64,000 nt of DNA, taken from NCBI RefSeq assembly GCF_036245645.1, contig NZ_BTPE01000003.1, positions 62,001 to 126,000 of the forward strand. Reading direction: 5' to 3'. This document shows positions 1 through 8,979 of this stretch, one piece after another. The position numbers were made by a program, and so were the translations under genes. The notes below the pieces were generated by a model. The model did no database searches. It saw only the letters and a list, made by a program, of their open reading frames with translations, and had not been told where the DNA came from. Source of the stretch: Algoriphagus taiwanensis. GTDB taxonomy: Bacteria; Bacteroidota; Bacteroidia; Cytophagales; Cyclobacteriaceae. The stretch's first letter is position 1; the number at the start of each line of letters is the position of its first letter.

Positions 1-2
1 GT

Positions 3-344
3 GAAAATGCTGAATACGATGCGGCCAAAGATGCACAAGGTCTTTTGGAACTGAAAATTGCCAAACTGGAAGAGGTAGTGGGCAACGCCCGAATTCTGGA
101 TAATTCAAAAATGGACACCTCCAAAGCAGGCATCCTGAGCACGGTGAAAATCAAAAACGTGAAAAACGGAATGACGGTCAGCTATACCTTGGTTTCCGAG
201 GAAGAAGCAGACCTGAAAGCGGGTAAGATTTCTTTAGCCTCTCCTTTCGGAAAAGGATTGGTCGGCAAAACAGTCGGGGAGATTGCGGAAATCAATGCAC
301 CTGCCGGAAAGCTGCAGTTTGAAATTTTGGATATCACGTATTAA
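3..344 (+). CDS. greA: Transcription elongation factor GreA (C-terminal part, 5' truncated by window)
   Basis: The reading frame is open from base 3 and begins ENAEYDAAKDAQG, the conserved end of the GreA coiled coil, so the N-terminus lies before the window. The visible 113 residues match the last two thirds of a ~157-aa GreA: the coiled-coil end, then the FKBP-like C-terminal domain with SPFGKGLVGK near the end. GreA binds the RNA polymerase secondary channel and stimulates cleavage of backtracked transcripts. A rho-independent hairpin follows 13 bp after the stop. The identification is secure; the true start cannot be seen. Confidence 0.93.
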   Translation, partial: ENAEYDAAKDAQGLLELKIAKLEEVVGNARILDNSKMDTSKAGILSTVKIKNVKNGMTVSYTLVSEEEADLKAGKISLASPFGKGLVGKTVGEIAEINAPAGKLQFEILDITY

Positions 345-356
345 TCCCACAGTTAG

Positions 357-383
357 AATCCCGGTTTTTCCGGGATTTTTTAA
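357..383 (+). terminator. Rho-independent terminator after greA
   Basis: An 8-bp perfect stem (AATCCCGG / CCGGGATT) around a T5 loop is followed by a T-rich tail. It lies between the greA stop and the HIT gene start at 394, so it also occupies the leader of the HIT gene. Confidence 0.85.
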
Positions 384-393
384 TTTTACTCCT

Positions 394-786
394 ATGGCAA
401 GCATATTTACAAAAATCATCAACCGGGAAATCCCTGCACAGATCGTTGCAGAGGATGAAAATTATATCGCGTTTTTGGACATCATGCCTTTAGTGAAAGG
501 TCATGTTTTGGTGGTTCCCAAAAGAGAGGTGGATTACATATTCAATTTAGAACCTGAGGAATTGGCGGGGCTTCATGTCTTTGCCCAAAAAGTGGCTAAA
601 GCCATGGACAAAACCATCTCCTGTACCCGGATTGGAGTCGCAGTGATAGGCTTGGAAGTTCCCCATGTTCACGTTCATCTGGTGCCTCTCCGCACCATGG
701 ATGATATCAATTTTACCAGACCCAAGCTTAAGCTTAGCCCTGAGGAATTGGCTGAGATAGCAGATAAGATTAGAGCCGGTTTTTGA
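394..786 (+). CDS. HIT family protein (histidine triad nucleotide hydrolase)
   Basis: This is a 130-aa protein with the histidine triad HVHVHLVPL at residues 91-99 (H91, H93, H95), the nucleotide-binding and catalytic signature of the HIT superfamily. The N-terminal SIFTKIINREIPAQIV is typical of bacterial HinT/Fhit-like proteins, which hydrolyse nucleoside phosphoramidates or dinucleotides in the cytosol. I chose the ATG at 394 because the residues upstream of it in the same frame overlap greA and its terminator and do not resemble the family. Length is normal. The exact substrate cannot be told from sequence. Confidence 0.92.
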   Translation: MASIFTKIINREIPAQIVAEDENYIAFLDIMPLVKGHVLVVPKREVDYIFNLEPEELAGLHVFAQKVAKAMDKTISCTRIGVAVIGLEVPHVHVHLVPLRTMDDINFTRPKLKLSPEELAEIADKIRAGF

Positions 787-807
787 TCTTTTGATCCGGA
801 ATATTTC

Positions 808-850
808 AAAAAAATGCCCCCATTAAGTTTCGACTTATTGGGGGCATTTT
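808..850. terminator. Bidirectional terminator between HIT gene and trpS
   Basis: An inverted repeat with arms AAAATGCCCCC and GGGGGCATTTT, plus a partly paired extension, lies between two convergent genes. A-tract and T-tract flanks on both sides would serve both strands. Confidence 0.88.
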
Positions 851-869
851 ATTTGAGAAAGGCCTTGTA

Positions 870-1847
870 TTATCTGAATCCCAGCTTTTCCCGGACTTGA
901 TTTAAGAGATTTAGTGCAATGCTTTTTGCTTTTGCCTCTCCTGCTTCCAGTCTTTTTTCGATTTCATCCGGGTGGTTCATAAAATAGTCAAAAGTTTCCC
1001 GCTCTTTTTTGAATAAAGTCAAAACCAATTCCAGCAATTCTTTTTTGGCATGGCCATATCCATAATTGCCTCCCAAGTATTTTTCCCTCATGGCTTCTGT
1101 TTGCTCAGAGGTTGCCAATAGAGAATAGAGCTTGAAGACTGTACAGGTATCAGGATCTTTGGGTTCTTCCAAAGGAGTACTGTCGGTGACGATCAGATTG
1201 ATGTTTTTCTTCAGCTCTTTTTCAGGCAGGAAGATATCAATGATGTTGTTATACGACTTGCTCATTTTCTGCCCGTCTGTCCCGGGAATGATCATGACCT
1301 CTTCAGAAATCCTTGCTTCCGGAAGAATTAAGATGTCCTCTTCCATGATTCGGTTGAAGGCACTGGCAATATCTCTGGTCATTTCCAGATGTTGGAGTTG
1401 GTCTTTTCCGACCGGGACCAAATCTGCCGAATACAGAAGAATATCTGACGCCATCAGAACAGGATAGGTAAACAGTCCCGCATTGACATCTGCCAATCGA
1501 GAAGATTTGTCCTTGAAGCTATGGGCATTGGCCAGCATCGGGAAAGGCGTGAAGCAATTGAGGTACCAAGTAAGCTCTGTGACTTCGGGGATTCGGGATT
1601 GGCGGTAGAAAACTGTCTTTTCGATATCCAAACCAAAGGAAAGCCAAGCAGCAGCTACTGCCAAAGTGTTTTGCTTTCTTAATGCTGCATCCTTTCCGGT
1701 GGTAAGCGAATGGAAATCAGCGATGAAGATGAAAGACTCATCTTGTTGGTTTTGTCCGATGAGTTGGATTGCCGGAACGATTGCTCCCAAAATATTCCCC
1801 AAATGTGGGCGACCGGAGCTTTGAATTCCCGTAAGTACTCTTGCCAT
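870..1847 (-). CDS. trpS: Tryptophanyl-tRNA synthetase
   Basis: This 325-aa class I aminoacyl-tRNA synthetase charges tRNA-Trp. The HIGH-equivalent is HLGN at residues 15-18 and the KMSKS loop is at 194-198. The N-terminal GIQSSGRPHLGN and the central VPVGKDQLQHLEMTRDIA are typical of bacterial TrpRS. Length is normal for the family (~325-340 aa). It stands alone, convergent with the HIT gene and divergent from the DUF1573 gene. Confidence 0.97.
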   Translation of the reverse strand: MARVLTGIQSSGRPHLGNILGAIVPAIQLIGQNQQDESFIFIADFHSLTTGKDAALRKQNTLAVAAAWLSFGLDIEKTVFYRQSRIPEVTELTWYLNCFTPFPMLANAHSFKDKSSRLADVNAGLFTYPVLMASDILLYSADLVPVGKDQLQHLEMTRDIASAFNRIMEEDILILPEARISEEVMIIPGTDGQKMSKSYNNIIDIFLPEKELKKNINLIVTDSTPLEEPKDPDTCTVFKLYSLLATSEQTEAMREKYLGGNYGYGHAKKELLELVLTLFKKERETFDYFMNHPDEIEKRLEAGEAKAKSIALNLLNQVREKLGFR

Positions 1848-1918
1848 TTCTTAGATTTTGGCGCAAATTAAGTATTTGATACTAGAATTGAAGGGTAAAA
1901 TACCTGTAATTTGTCACT

Positions 1919-3019
1919 ATGAAACTTCGCACCCAAGCTATTCTCACCGCACTTTTTTTTATCCTTATCAAGTCCTCTACAGTGGCTCAAAGTATCGAAG
2001 CTCCCAAAATCATCTGGAAAGTAAACCGGGTAGAATTGGGGACAATTCTGGAAGAGGAAGGCAATCAGGAAGTGGAGTTTGAATTTACCAATTCTCAAGA
2101 CTCTCTCTTTTTCATCGAAGATATCTGGCTGGAATGTGGATGTACCACTGTGGAATTTTCTAAAGATACCTTGGCCCAGGGTGAGACCGGGAAAGTCCGA
2201 GTAAGCTTCGACCCCACCTCTGCCTATGGTTTTTTCTCCAAACTTGTCGTGGTGAAGGGAAATCTTTCCGGAGTACAGGATTCTCTTTTTCTGGAAGGAA
2301 CTTCCATTCCGTATCCCTCAAATCCCCCAAGAGCATATCCTGTGAAGAATGGAAATTTGGGTTTTCGTCTGAAAAAGATCAACATGGGGGAGGTCTTTGA
2401 CAATGAACCCAAGATCAAGTACGTCGAGTTTTTCAACTTTGGTACGGAGGACTTGGAGAAAGGGGCTTTTCGATCTGAAACTCCAACTTACATTTGGGTA
2501 GAGCAGGTTCAGAATCTTATTAGGCCGCAGGAAAGAGGGCTTCTGATGATCCGGTATGAAAGTGTAAATAGAAGTGGGGATTTGGGTTTTTTTGAAGATC
2601 AGGTTCCTGTTTTTTGGGAAAACATCGAAGGGAGCAGAATTAATCTGGAGATCATTGCAGACCTCTTTGAATATTTTCCGCCTGTTTCAAAAAATGAGAT
2701 AGATGATTTACCTCAGCTTTATATCCAGCAGAAAGAGATCGACCTAAAGGAAATCAGCTCCAAAAGTATTGTAAGACGGACTGTTACTTTATCAAATCGA
2801 GGCAGAAAGGTGCTCGAAATAAGGAAGATTCAGGGCAATTGTGAATGTCTTATAATTGAATCCCCTAAGGACCAATTGAATCCGGGTGAAAGCTTGGAGT
2901 TGAGCTTGACTTTTGATCCTAAGGGCCGAAAGGGAATCGATCAAAGGAATATCTATATCTTTACTAATGATCCGATAAATCCTGTGCAATTGGTCGTGTT
3001 GAAGAGTAGGATTGAGTGA
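1919..3019 (+). CDS. Secreted DUF1573 protein with two DUF1573-type domains
   Basis: This 366-aa protein has a Sec signal peptide (charged MKLR, hydrophobic stretch, AQ at about 23-24). DUF1573-type Ig-like domains are visible at about residues 40-110 (WLECGCTTVEF, then GETGKVRVSFDPT) and about 275-360 (IQGNCECLIIESPKD, then GESLELSLTFDP). The CxC pair followed by a beta-sandwich is the family hallmark. DUF1573 proteins are abundant exported proteins of Bacteroidota with no settled function. The stop overlaps an in-frame GTG of the next gene, and the preferred start of that gene (3058) is 38 bp downstream, so the two are probably co-transcribed. Confidence 0.8.
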   Translation: MKLRTQAILTALFFILIKSSTVAQSIEAPKIIWKVNRVELGTILEEEGNQEVEFEFTNSQDSLFFIEDIWLECGCTTVEFSKDTLAQGETGKVRVSFDPTSAYGFFSKLVVVKGNLSGVQDSLFLEGTSIPYPSNPPRAYPVKNGNLGFRLKKINMGEVFDNEPKIKYVEFFNFGTEDLEKGAFRSETPTYIWVEQVQNLIRPQERGLLMIRYESVNRSGDLGFFEDQVPVFWENIEGSRINLEIIADLFEYFPPVSKNEIDDLPQLYIQQKEIDLKEISSKSIVRRTVTLSNRGRKVLEIRKIQGNCECLIIESPKDQLNPGESLELSLTFDPKGRKGIDQRNIYIFTNDPINPVQLVVLKSRIE

Positions 3020-3057
3020 TTTTAATTTGTTTTCATAAAAAATACCAGAGAAATGCC

Positions 3058-6000
3058 GTGAAAACCGTTCGATGTTTTTTTCTCTTCTTAATTTTTTTCT
3101 TTCTGATTGACTCTTCAGCAGAGGCAAGCAAATGGTTTGCAAGCCCCAGTGGTTCAAATTTTAATTCTGGCAAAAGTGAAGAAAGTCCCTTTTCGATTCA
3201 ATTTGCTTTTTCTGCGACATCACCTATTTCGCCGGGTGATACTTTATTTCTTTTGGATGGGGTATATGAGGGGAATTTTACACTTGATAAATCAGGAACT
3301 GCTTCAAGTCCAATCTATATTTTGCCTAAAACCAAAGGCAAGGCAATCATTGATCCGGGCAAAAACAGAACTGGAGAAACAGGAATCACAGTCAATGCAT
3401 CAAATGTCTGGCTGATCGATTTGCATGTCACGTCCTCCTCTACGGAGAAAAGAGAAGATTTGGGAAATAGTGTTCCCTATGAGGCTGGAATTAGTGTATT
3501 TGGGAATAATGTAAAGCTTATCAATTGCTGGATTTATGATATTCCTGGTGGTGGCTTGCAGCTCTGGAGGCCGGGGCTCAATTTGGAGGTTTATGGCTGT
3601 GTTATTTTCAACAATGGATCTCAAGCCACTACGCGTGGAACAGGCCATGGAATGTATGTCCAGCATGATGATCCAGATTTCCCAAAGGTTCTGAGAAACA
3701 ATGTGGTATTTAATAATGCCTCGCAGGGGATTAATATTTACACCACAAATCCTCCTAATGGAGGAGTAATTTCTCATGAAAATACAGCATTCAATACTGG
3801 ATCGATAGCCAATTTCAACTCCTTTGTTCATCGGCCTCCTCATAACTTTACTATTGGATCAGAAAATAACCTGAGTTACTCTATGCAGGTTTTTGATAAC
3901 ATTTTTTACTCTGATTTGCAGGGAGGAAGGCTTACCTCAGATAGATTAAGAAATGTGACTTTAGGAAGGGAATACAAGCCAAACAGGGATTTCAGATTTT
4001 ATGATAATCTAATTTATGGAGGAGGAAACCAGTTAGAAATCCAGCCTTTAGAAACTCTTCGCCTTTTTGGCAATAAATTCTACAATGTACATGGTAAGTT
4101 TTTTCAATTCTTGGTTTTGCCGGATGCATTGCCGGATGTGGTCTGGAACGAAAATCAGTATTTCCAGACTTCTTCAGATGGTGCCCCGTTTACCAGTACC
4201 GACTTTACAACCTGGAAGTCTGCATCAGGTTTTGATTTGAATAGTAGCTTGAACCTAGCGCTCCCCACACAGCCGGAAATACGGGTAATTAGAAATCGAT
4301 ATGATCAAAATAGATTTTATGTCACGATTTTGAATTTTTCTAAACAACCAGAGATTTCTGTAGATTTTTCCGGTTTTGGAATCAACTCCTCAGCTGAATT
4401 TGAAGCTATTGATCTCCAAAATCCTTTTGATGAATTAACCAAAATTGCCGGGGATTTGGCTACGGGAAAAATTTCCTTTCCTATGACTAATCAAGTGGCA
4501 CTTGCTCCAAAAGGCAATATGCCTCATCAACCTGTACATACCGATGAGACTTTCGCAGTTTTTCAGGTACAGTTTAGAGAGCTACTTTCTATCCCTGAAT
4601 TTAAAGATACTGCGCAGGTTTATTTGGATGAGAATGGGGTGGGGAGGATTTCGCCTTCCATTCTTCTTTCAAATCAGCCAAGTGATGATTTTACTTATGA
4701 TTATTCGATAGGTCCTGAGGTAAACTGTACCAATTTGGGCTTTAGTGATCTGATAGTAACAGCTACTCAGGTTCAAGGCTCTACAGTAGTAAAGGATACC
4801 ATTAAGTTGTCTGTCTTGGACACTATTCCTCCAAGATTTGACGCTGCAGATGCTTATGTCATTTTTGACCCTACGATAGGAAAAGCGGAATACTCTATCG
4901 GTGATTTTGATGTGGTTTTGCCAGAGGATAATTGTGACCGTTATTTCCGTGTGGATATTGATGGGCCTGAAATCACCTGTGCGTTGCTAGGGACAAACTG
5001 GGATAGCTATCAGAAGTTTCCGGTCAAAATTATAGTAGCTGACCAATCCGGAAATGAAAGTATCAGAAATGTTTATGTTCATATTTCCAATATTCAAGAA
5101 TCAAAGAAAGTATCTATTTCATCCCTGAAACCTTTAGATGAATCAGGGTCAATACTTCGATTGGGTAATGAAATGGAATATCAAATCTTAGCCTGGTTTA
5201 AGGATGGAGAACTTATTCCCAACCAAAAAGGAAAGGAATTGAATATTTCTACACCGGGAAGGTATCATGCCCGACTTTTGCTATCCACAGGATGTGAGGT
5301 CAGTTCCAGAGACTTCTATTTTGAGACAAATTTCCCCCCGAGAATCGAAACTGTAGACTTGTCGCTGGATGAGGCAGGGAAAGCAACTCTTGGCCTACTT
5401 GACATATTTGAGAATGAACCGTTTGAGCCAGGTTTTTGGTCACTAAGCATATCCGAATTTTCATGTGCTGATCTAGGCCAGGAGGTAGTAAAAGTCAGCT
5501 ACAAGCCGGAATTAATCCCTACAAGCCCTCAGATTTCCAGCATGATTGAGTTTTGGGTCAAAGTAAATATCAAGGATGAACTGGCTCCAACGGCAAATTT
5601 CAAAGATGTAAGTTATCCTTTCGATCTCACTCTTGGTGAGCTTTCATTTAATCCCCAGGATTTTATCGCAGGCTTGCCCGAGGACAATTGTGCCTCCGAG
5701 TCGGTTTCGGTGACCTTGAGTAAGTCCTCAGTCACCTGCGCTGATGTGGATTCAGAGCGGGTCAATTATCCCATTGATTTGGATGTGATCCTAACTGATG
5801 CCTCAGGTAATCGTACGGTCTATACTACATTTGCGCTATTGAATCTCTTTGAATCCAAGAAAGTATCCCTCAGGCAAAGCGGAATCCTATTTTCTGGAAA
5901 TACGGTCGAACTCATCCTTGGAGATGAATTGGAGTTTGAAGTGGTGGAATGGAGAAAGGACCTTGGGACCATACCTGGAGAAAAAGGTAAAGTCCTTTCT

Positions 6001-8043
6001 GTGGACCAGCCTGGTGTTTACGCGGCAGTTTTGCAGCTGAAAAACGGATGTACTGTTTCTTCTCAAGTGCTTGAAGTAATCGAACGGGAGGAAGGATTTC
6101 CAGAAGTCAAATCCATTGTTGAAATAAACCTCAACGAGAATGGAATTGCCCTCCTCAAGCCAGAAGATTGTTTTGAAAAATGGCCTTTGGATGGAGATTA
6201 TGAGATTTCTTTAAGCAAAAGAGAATTTTCCTGTGAAAACCTTGGGGCTAATCAAATCATCCTGACTTTGCAAGACGCTCAAGGACTAAGCAATGAATTT
6301 CAAGTTCAGATTCAGATAAAGGATCTTTTGCCCCCAATCCTCTCCACCCGAATCCCAAGTTTAAACTTTGACCTTTTGAAAGGAGAGTTGACTTTAAATC
6401 CTGAGGACTTTGTGGAATCTTTGACCGACAATTGCTCCATTCAATCTTTGCAACTCAATAAGTCCAAAATCACCTGTGAAGATTATGACCTTCTTCAAGA
6501 AGTGATTTTAACCGCGACGGATCAATCAGGGAATTCGGTTTCAAAGGCTTTGACTTTTTCTGTAAACCCTATTGAATCTCAGAAAATCTCCATTTCTCCA
6601 GAGTCAGGGGCAAGCTATACGGAAGGCCAAGTGGTCGAAATCCGCTTGGGTGAGGAGTTTGATTTCGTGGTCTTGGGTTGGTATAGAAATGGAGAGCTAC
6701 TGGCAGGCCAAAAGGGAAAAGCGATTGCCGTCGAAAAAGCAGGAACCTATTGGGCAGAATTGATTCCTGAAGGAGGGGGATGCTTGGTGGAGTCGAAGAA
6801 AACAGAGATTCAGTTTAACGCTCTTCCTTTCGGTGAAATCAAAGAGTCTGTATCCTTGGTTTTGGGGTCTGAAGGAAAAGCAGACCTGAAGCCTTACGAT
6901 GTCTTTGTCTCGTGGCCATTATCCGATCCCAACCTAACAGTCACCTTGCAGCAATCCGGCTTCACCTGTGCGGACTTGGGAGAAAAAATCATCGGCATAG
7001 TAATCAAGAATCCTTCGGGACAAACTTGGGATAGAAGTATTCAGGTCAATGTCAAGGACACTACTGCCCCCGTTCTGAAACCGAAAAATCTAAATTTGGA
7101 ATTGGGTGTAACCAAAGGAACTGTCAGTCTGAATCCAGATATGGTTTTGGAATCGGCTACGGATAATTGTGGGATTAAAGAAGTCACCTTGGATCGTCAA
7201 TCCTTTAGTTGTGAGGACTTAGGCAAAACGTTTACTATCAAAATCCGGGCTGTAGATCAGTCGGAAAATGTTGCCGAGGCAGTTACTACCGTGACAGTCC
7301 AAAGGGTGGAAAATTTACCCGTATTGCTTCAAGGGGTTGAGGAGATTTGTTCGGGAGAGGAAGCTATGCTGGAGTTGTCTTCTGAAGCTTCCTTTGAAGT
7401 GATTCGATGGAGAAGAAATGGGGTGGAGATTCCAGATCAAACTGGAAAAACCCTTTCCACCCAAGAACCCGGGAATTATCATGCCGTGATCCGATATTCC
7501 GGCGGCTGTATTTCTGAGTCCAATACCTTTGAGGTCAAAGTCAATCCATTGCCTGAGGGAGAGATCGAGGTGGATGGAAATATCCTCCGTGCTCCTGAGG
7601 GGAATTACACCTACCAATGGTTTAGAAACGGTCAAGTGATTTCCTCAGCTACTTCCAGGACTTTGACCGTGGATCAAATGGGAGAATATGAAGTGGAGCT
7701 AACTTCTTCTTCCGGTTGTTCAGCTCGATTGGAACCTGTGACTCTGACCATTTCCAGTATTGGTGTTCCATTAGCCAGAAAAGCTTTAGAGCTGAAGATA
7801 TATCCTAATCCGGCAAGAGAAAAAGTCCGGCTGGGATTGGAAGGAGATATTTTGGAGAATCAGGAAATGGAAATAAGGGTGTTTGATCAGAACGGGAAGG
7901 ACATGAGCCGATTGGTGCAATCCTTTTTCTTGGATTCTCAATCAATTGACTTGTATCTCAACGATTTGGCTCCGGGTACGTACTTAGTTTGGGTTTTGGG
8001 TTCCCGTCAACAATCCTTTTTTGGTAAACTTGTCATCCAATAA
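3058..8043 (+). CDS. Giant T9SS-secreted protein: beta-helix, four tandem HYR/Ig-like modules, type A sorting domain
   Basis: I use the GTG at 3058, which gives 1661 aa beginning with a clean signal peptide; an in-frame GTG at 3016 would place 14 polar residues before it. Residues ~25-400 are a right-handed parallel beta-helix (WFASPSGSNFNSG, GTASSPIYI, GITVNASNVWL), as in polysaccharide lyases and DUF1565 proteins. Residues ~500-1570 hold four tandem ~250-residue units. Each contains a 'SC/TC..LG' strand, a HYR-like block (PP/AP start, then DNC, then DQSGN) and an Ig-like block (W-x-x-N/D-G, QKGK, G-x-Y-x-A, GC). The last ~85 residues (IYPNPAREKVRL ... LAPGTYLVWV ... GKLVIQ) form a T9SS type A sorting domain. 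No lyase catalytic residues could be assigned. It is probably a surface adhesin or glycan-binding/degrading protein. Confidence 0.82.
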   Translation: MKTVRCFFLFLIFFFLIDSSAEASKWFASPSGSNFNSGKSEESPFSIQFAFSATSPISPGDTLFLLDGVYEGNFTLDKSGTASSPIYILPKTKGKAIIDPGKNRTGETGITVNASNVWLIDLHVTSSSTEKREDLGNSVPYEAGISVFGNNVKLINCWIYDIPGGGLQLWRPGLNLEVYGCVIFNNGSQATTRGTGHGMYVQHDDPDFPKVLRNNVVFNNASQGINIYTTNPPNGGVISHENTAFNTGSIANFNSFVHRPPHNFTIGSENNLSYSMQVFDNIFYSDLQGGRLTSDRLRNVTLGREYKPNRDFRFYDNLIYGGGNQLEIQPLETLRLFGNKFYNVHGKFFQFLVLPDALPDVVWNENQYFQTSSDGAPFTSTDFTTWKSASGFDLNSSLNLALPTQPEIRVIRNRYDQNRFYVTILNFSKQPEISVDFSGFGINSSAEFEAIDLQNPFDELTKIAGDLATGKISFPMTNQVALAPKGNMPHQPVHTDETFAVFQVQFRELLSIPEFKDTAQVYLDENGVGRISPSILLSNQPSDDFTYDYSIGPEVNCTNLGFSDLIVTATQVQGSTVVKDTIKLSVLDTIPPRFDAADAYVIFDPTIGKAEYSIGDFDVVLPEDNCDRYFRVDIDGPEITCALLGTNWDSYQKFPVKIIVADQSGNESIRNVYVHISNIQESKKVSISSLKPLDESGSILRLGNEMEYQILAWFKDGELIPNQKGKELNISTPGRYHARLLLSTGCEVSSRDFYFETNFPPRIETVDLSLDEAGKATLGLLDIFENEPFEPGFWSLSISEFSCADLGQEVVKVSYKPELIPTSPQISSMIEFWVKVNIKDELAPTANFKDVSYPFDLTLGELSFNPQDFIAGLPEDNCASESVSVTLSKSSVTCADVDSERVNYPIDLDVILTDASGNRTVYTTFALLNLFESKKVSLRQSGILFSGNTVELILGDELEFEVVEWRKDLGTIPGEKGKVLSVDQPGVYAAVLQLKNGCTVSSQVLEVIEREEGFPEVKSIVEINLNENGIALLKPEDCFEKWPLDGDYEISLSKREFSCENLGANQIILTLQDAQGLSNEFQVQIQIKDLLPPILSTRIPSLNFDLLKGELTLNPEDFVESLTDNCSIQSLQLNKSKITCEDYDLLQEVILTATDQSGNSVSKALTFSVNPIESQKISISPESGASYTEGQVVEIRLGEEFDFVVLGWYRNGELLAGQKGKAIAVEKAGTYWAELIPEGGGCLVESKKTEIQFNALPFGEIKESVSLVLGSEGKADLKPYDVFVSWPLSDPNLTVTLQQSGFTCADLGEKIIGIVIKNPSGQTWDRSIQVNVKDTTAPVLKPKNLNLELGVTKGTVSLNPDMVLESATDNCGIKEVTLDRQSFSCEDLGKTFTIKIRAVDQSENVAEAVTTVTVQRVENLPVLLQGVEEICSGEEAMLELSSEASFEVIRWRRNGVEIPDQTGKTLSTQEPGNYHAVIRYSGGCISESNTFEVKVNPLPEGEIEVDGNILRAPEGNYTYQWFRNGQVISSATSRTLTVDQMGEYEVELTSSSGCSARLEPVTLTISSIGVPLARKALELKIYPNPAREKVRLGLEGDILENQEMEIRVFDQNGKDMSRLVQSFFLDSQSIDLYLNDLAPGTYLVWVLGSRQQSFFGKLVIQ

Positions 8044-8052
8044 CTGATAATC

Positions 8053-8928
8053 ATGCATAAAAATAGCCTCGCCTCTTTGGTATTTCTTTTTCTGATCTTT
8101 TCACAGCAAGTCTTTTCCCAATCTATTCCATTCAAAGGAGGGAGGATAGCCATCAGTTCAGATGGAAACGAACACGACGAGGACGATTGGGCTGCTACGC
8201 CTCTGACTTTGGCTCTTTTGGCTGCAAACGGACTGGAGGATGCCTTGGTAGTTTATACCTTCAGCGACCATATTTGGGGATCCAATAAGGAAAAGCCGGG
8301 AGCAGCTGAGCAGATGAGAGAAAGTGCCTTTATCGGTGCCAAAACCTTTGGTTTCAAGAAGACCAAGTTTATCGAAGCTGTAACAGCCCAAAACTTTGCA
8401 ATCATCGAACTCGCCACCCAGATCAATAAAAGTTCGGCCAAGAATCCACTGACCATTATCGCCGCTGGCCCCATGGAGATTGTGGGCACAGCCATCAATG
8501 AGGCCGATTCTACGAAGCTGAAATATGTTCGCCTGATCTCGCATTCCACCTGGAACGATGAGCATGCAGACAAGCCCTATGAGTGGGAAAGCCATTCGGG
8601 CTGGACTTGGGAGAAGATCAAAACTGAGTTTGAGAAACATGGCCTTCAACTTGATCACATTGCCGATCAAAATGGGGGAGAAGACTACGAAGGACTGAAA
8701 GCCCACAAATCCAAGTATGACTGGATGAAAGACTCCCCGGCCAAGGACAAGTCCCCTTTTTCCAAGGGTTCTTGGGATTGGTTGTACGGTAGATTAGAAG
8801 CTGCGCAAAAAGGGGAGGAGTTTGACCCTTCGGATGCAGGGATGATCATTTACCTGCTCACCGGAAAGGAAAAGACAGACCCTGAGGATGTTCGTCAAAT
8901 GATGGAAAATCCCAAAAAATACAAGTAA
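8053..8928 (+). CDS. Exported nucleoside-hydrolase-like (DUF1593-like) protein
   Basis: This 291-aa protein has a signal peptide (LASLVFLFLIFSQQVFSQ). The motif DGNEHDEDDWAA at about residues 37-48 has the same D-x(n)-D-x-DD layout as the Ca-binding N-terminus of inosine-uridine nucleoside hydrolases. AAGPMEIVG and the late SDAGMIIYLL fit other core strands of that fold. It starts 9 bp after the giant T9SS gene and is followed by a hairpin, so the two probably form one transcript. The substrate is unknown. Similar proteins are, from memory, found near polysaccharide-degradation genes of marine Bacteroidota, which would suit the beta-helix neighbour. The fold is a moderately confident call; the activity is not. 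Confidence 0.6.
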   Translation: MHKNSLASLVFLFLIFSQQVFSQSIPFKGGRIAISSDGNEHDEDDWAATPLTLALLAANGLEDALVVYTFSDHIWGSNKEKPGAAEQMRESAFIGAKTFGFKKTKFIEAVTAQNFAIIELATQINKSSAKNPLTIIAAGPMEIVGTAINEADSTKLKYVRLISHSTWNDEHADKPYEWESHSGWTWEKIKTEFEKHGLQLDHIADQNGGEDYEGLKAHKSKYDWMKDSPAKDKSPFSKGSWDWLYGRLEAAQKGEEFDPSDAGMIIYLLTGKEKTDPEDVRQMMENPKKYK

Positions 8929-8949
8929 GGAGAGCAATCTCCTTTTTTT
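8927..8949 (+). terminator. Rho-independent terminator
   Basis: The stem AAGGAGA / TCTCCTT with a GCAA tetraloop and a run of T overlaps the stop codon of the nucleoside-hydrolase-like gene and ends the transcript carrying the T9SS cargo. Confidence 0.8.
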
Positions 8950-8979
8950 GTTTTCCGTAGGAATACCCAAAGAGGAGAA

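Noticed and set aside
283..393. 37-residue N-terminal extension of the HIT protein
   Set aside because: It overlaps greA and its terminator and does not match the family; ATG 394 gives the expected start.
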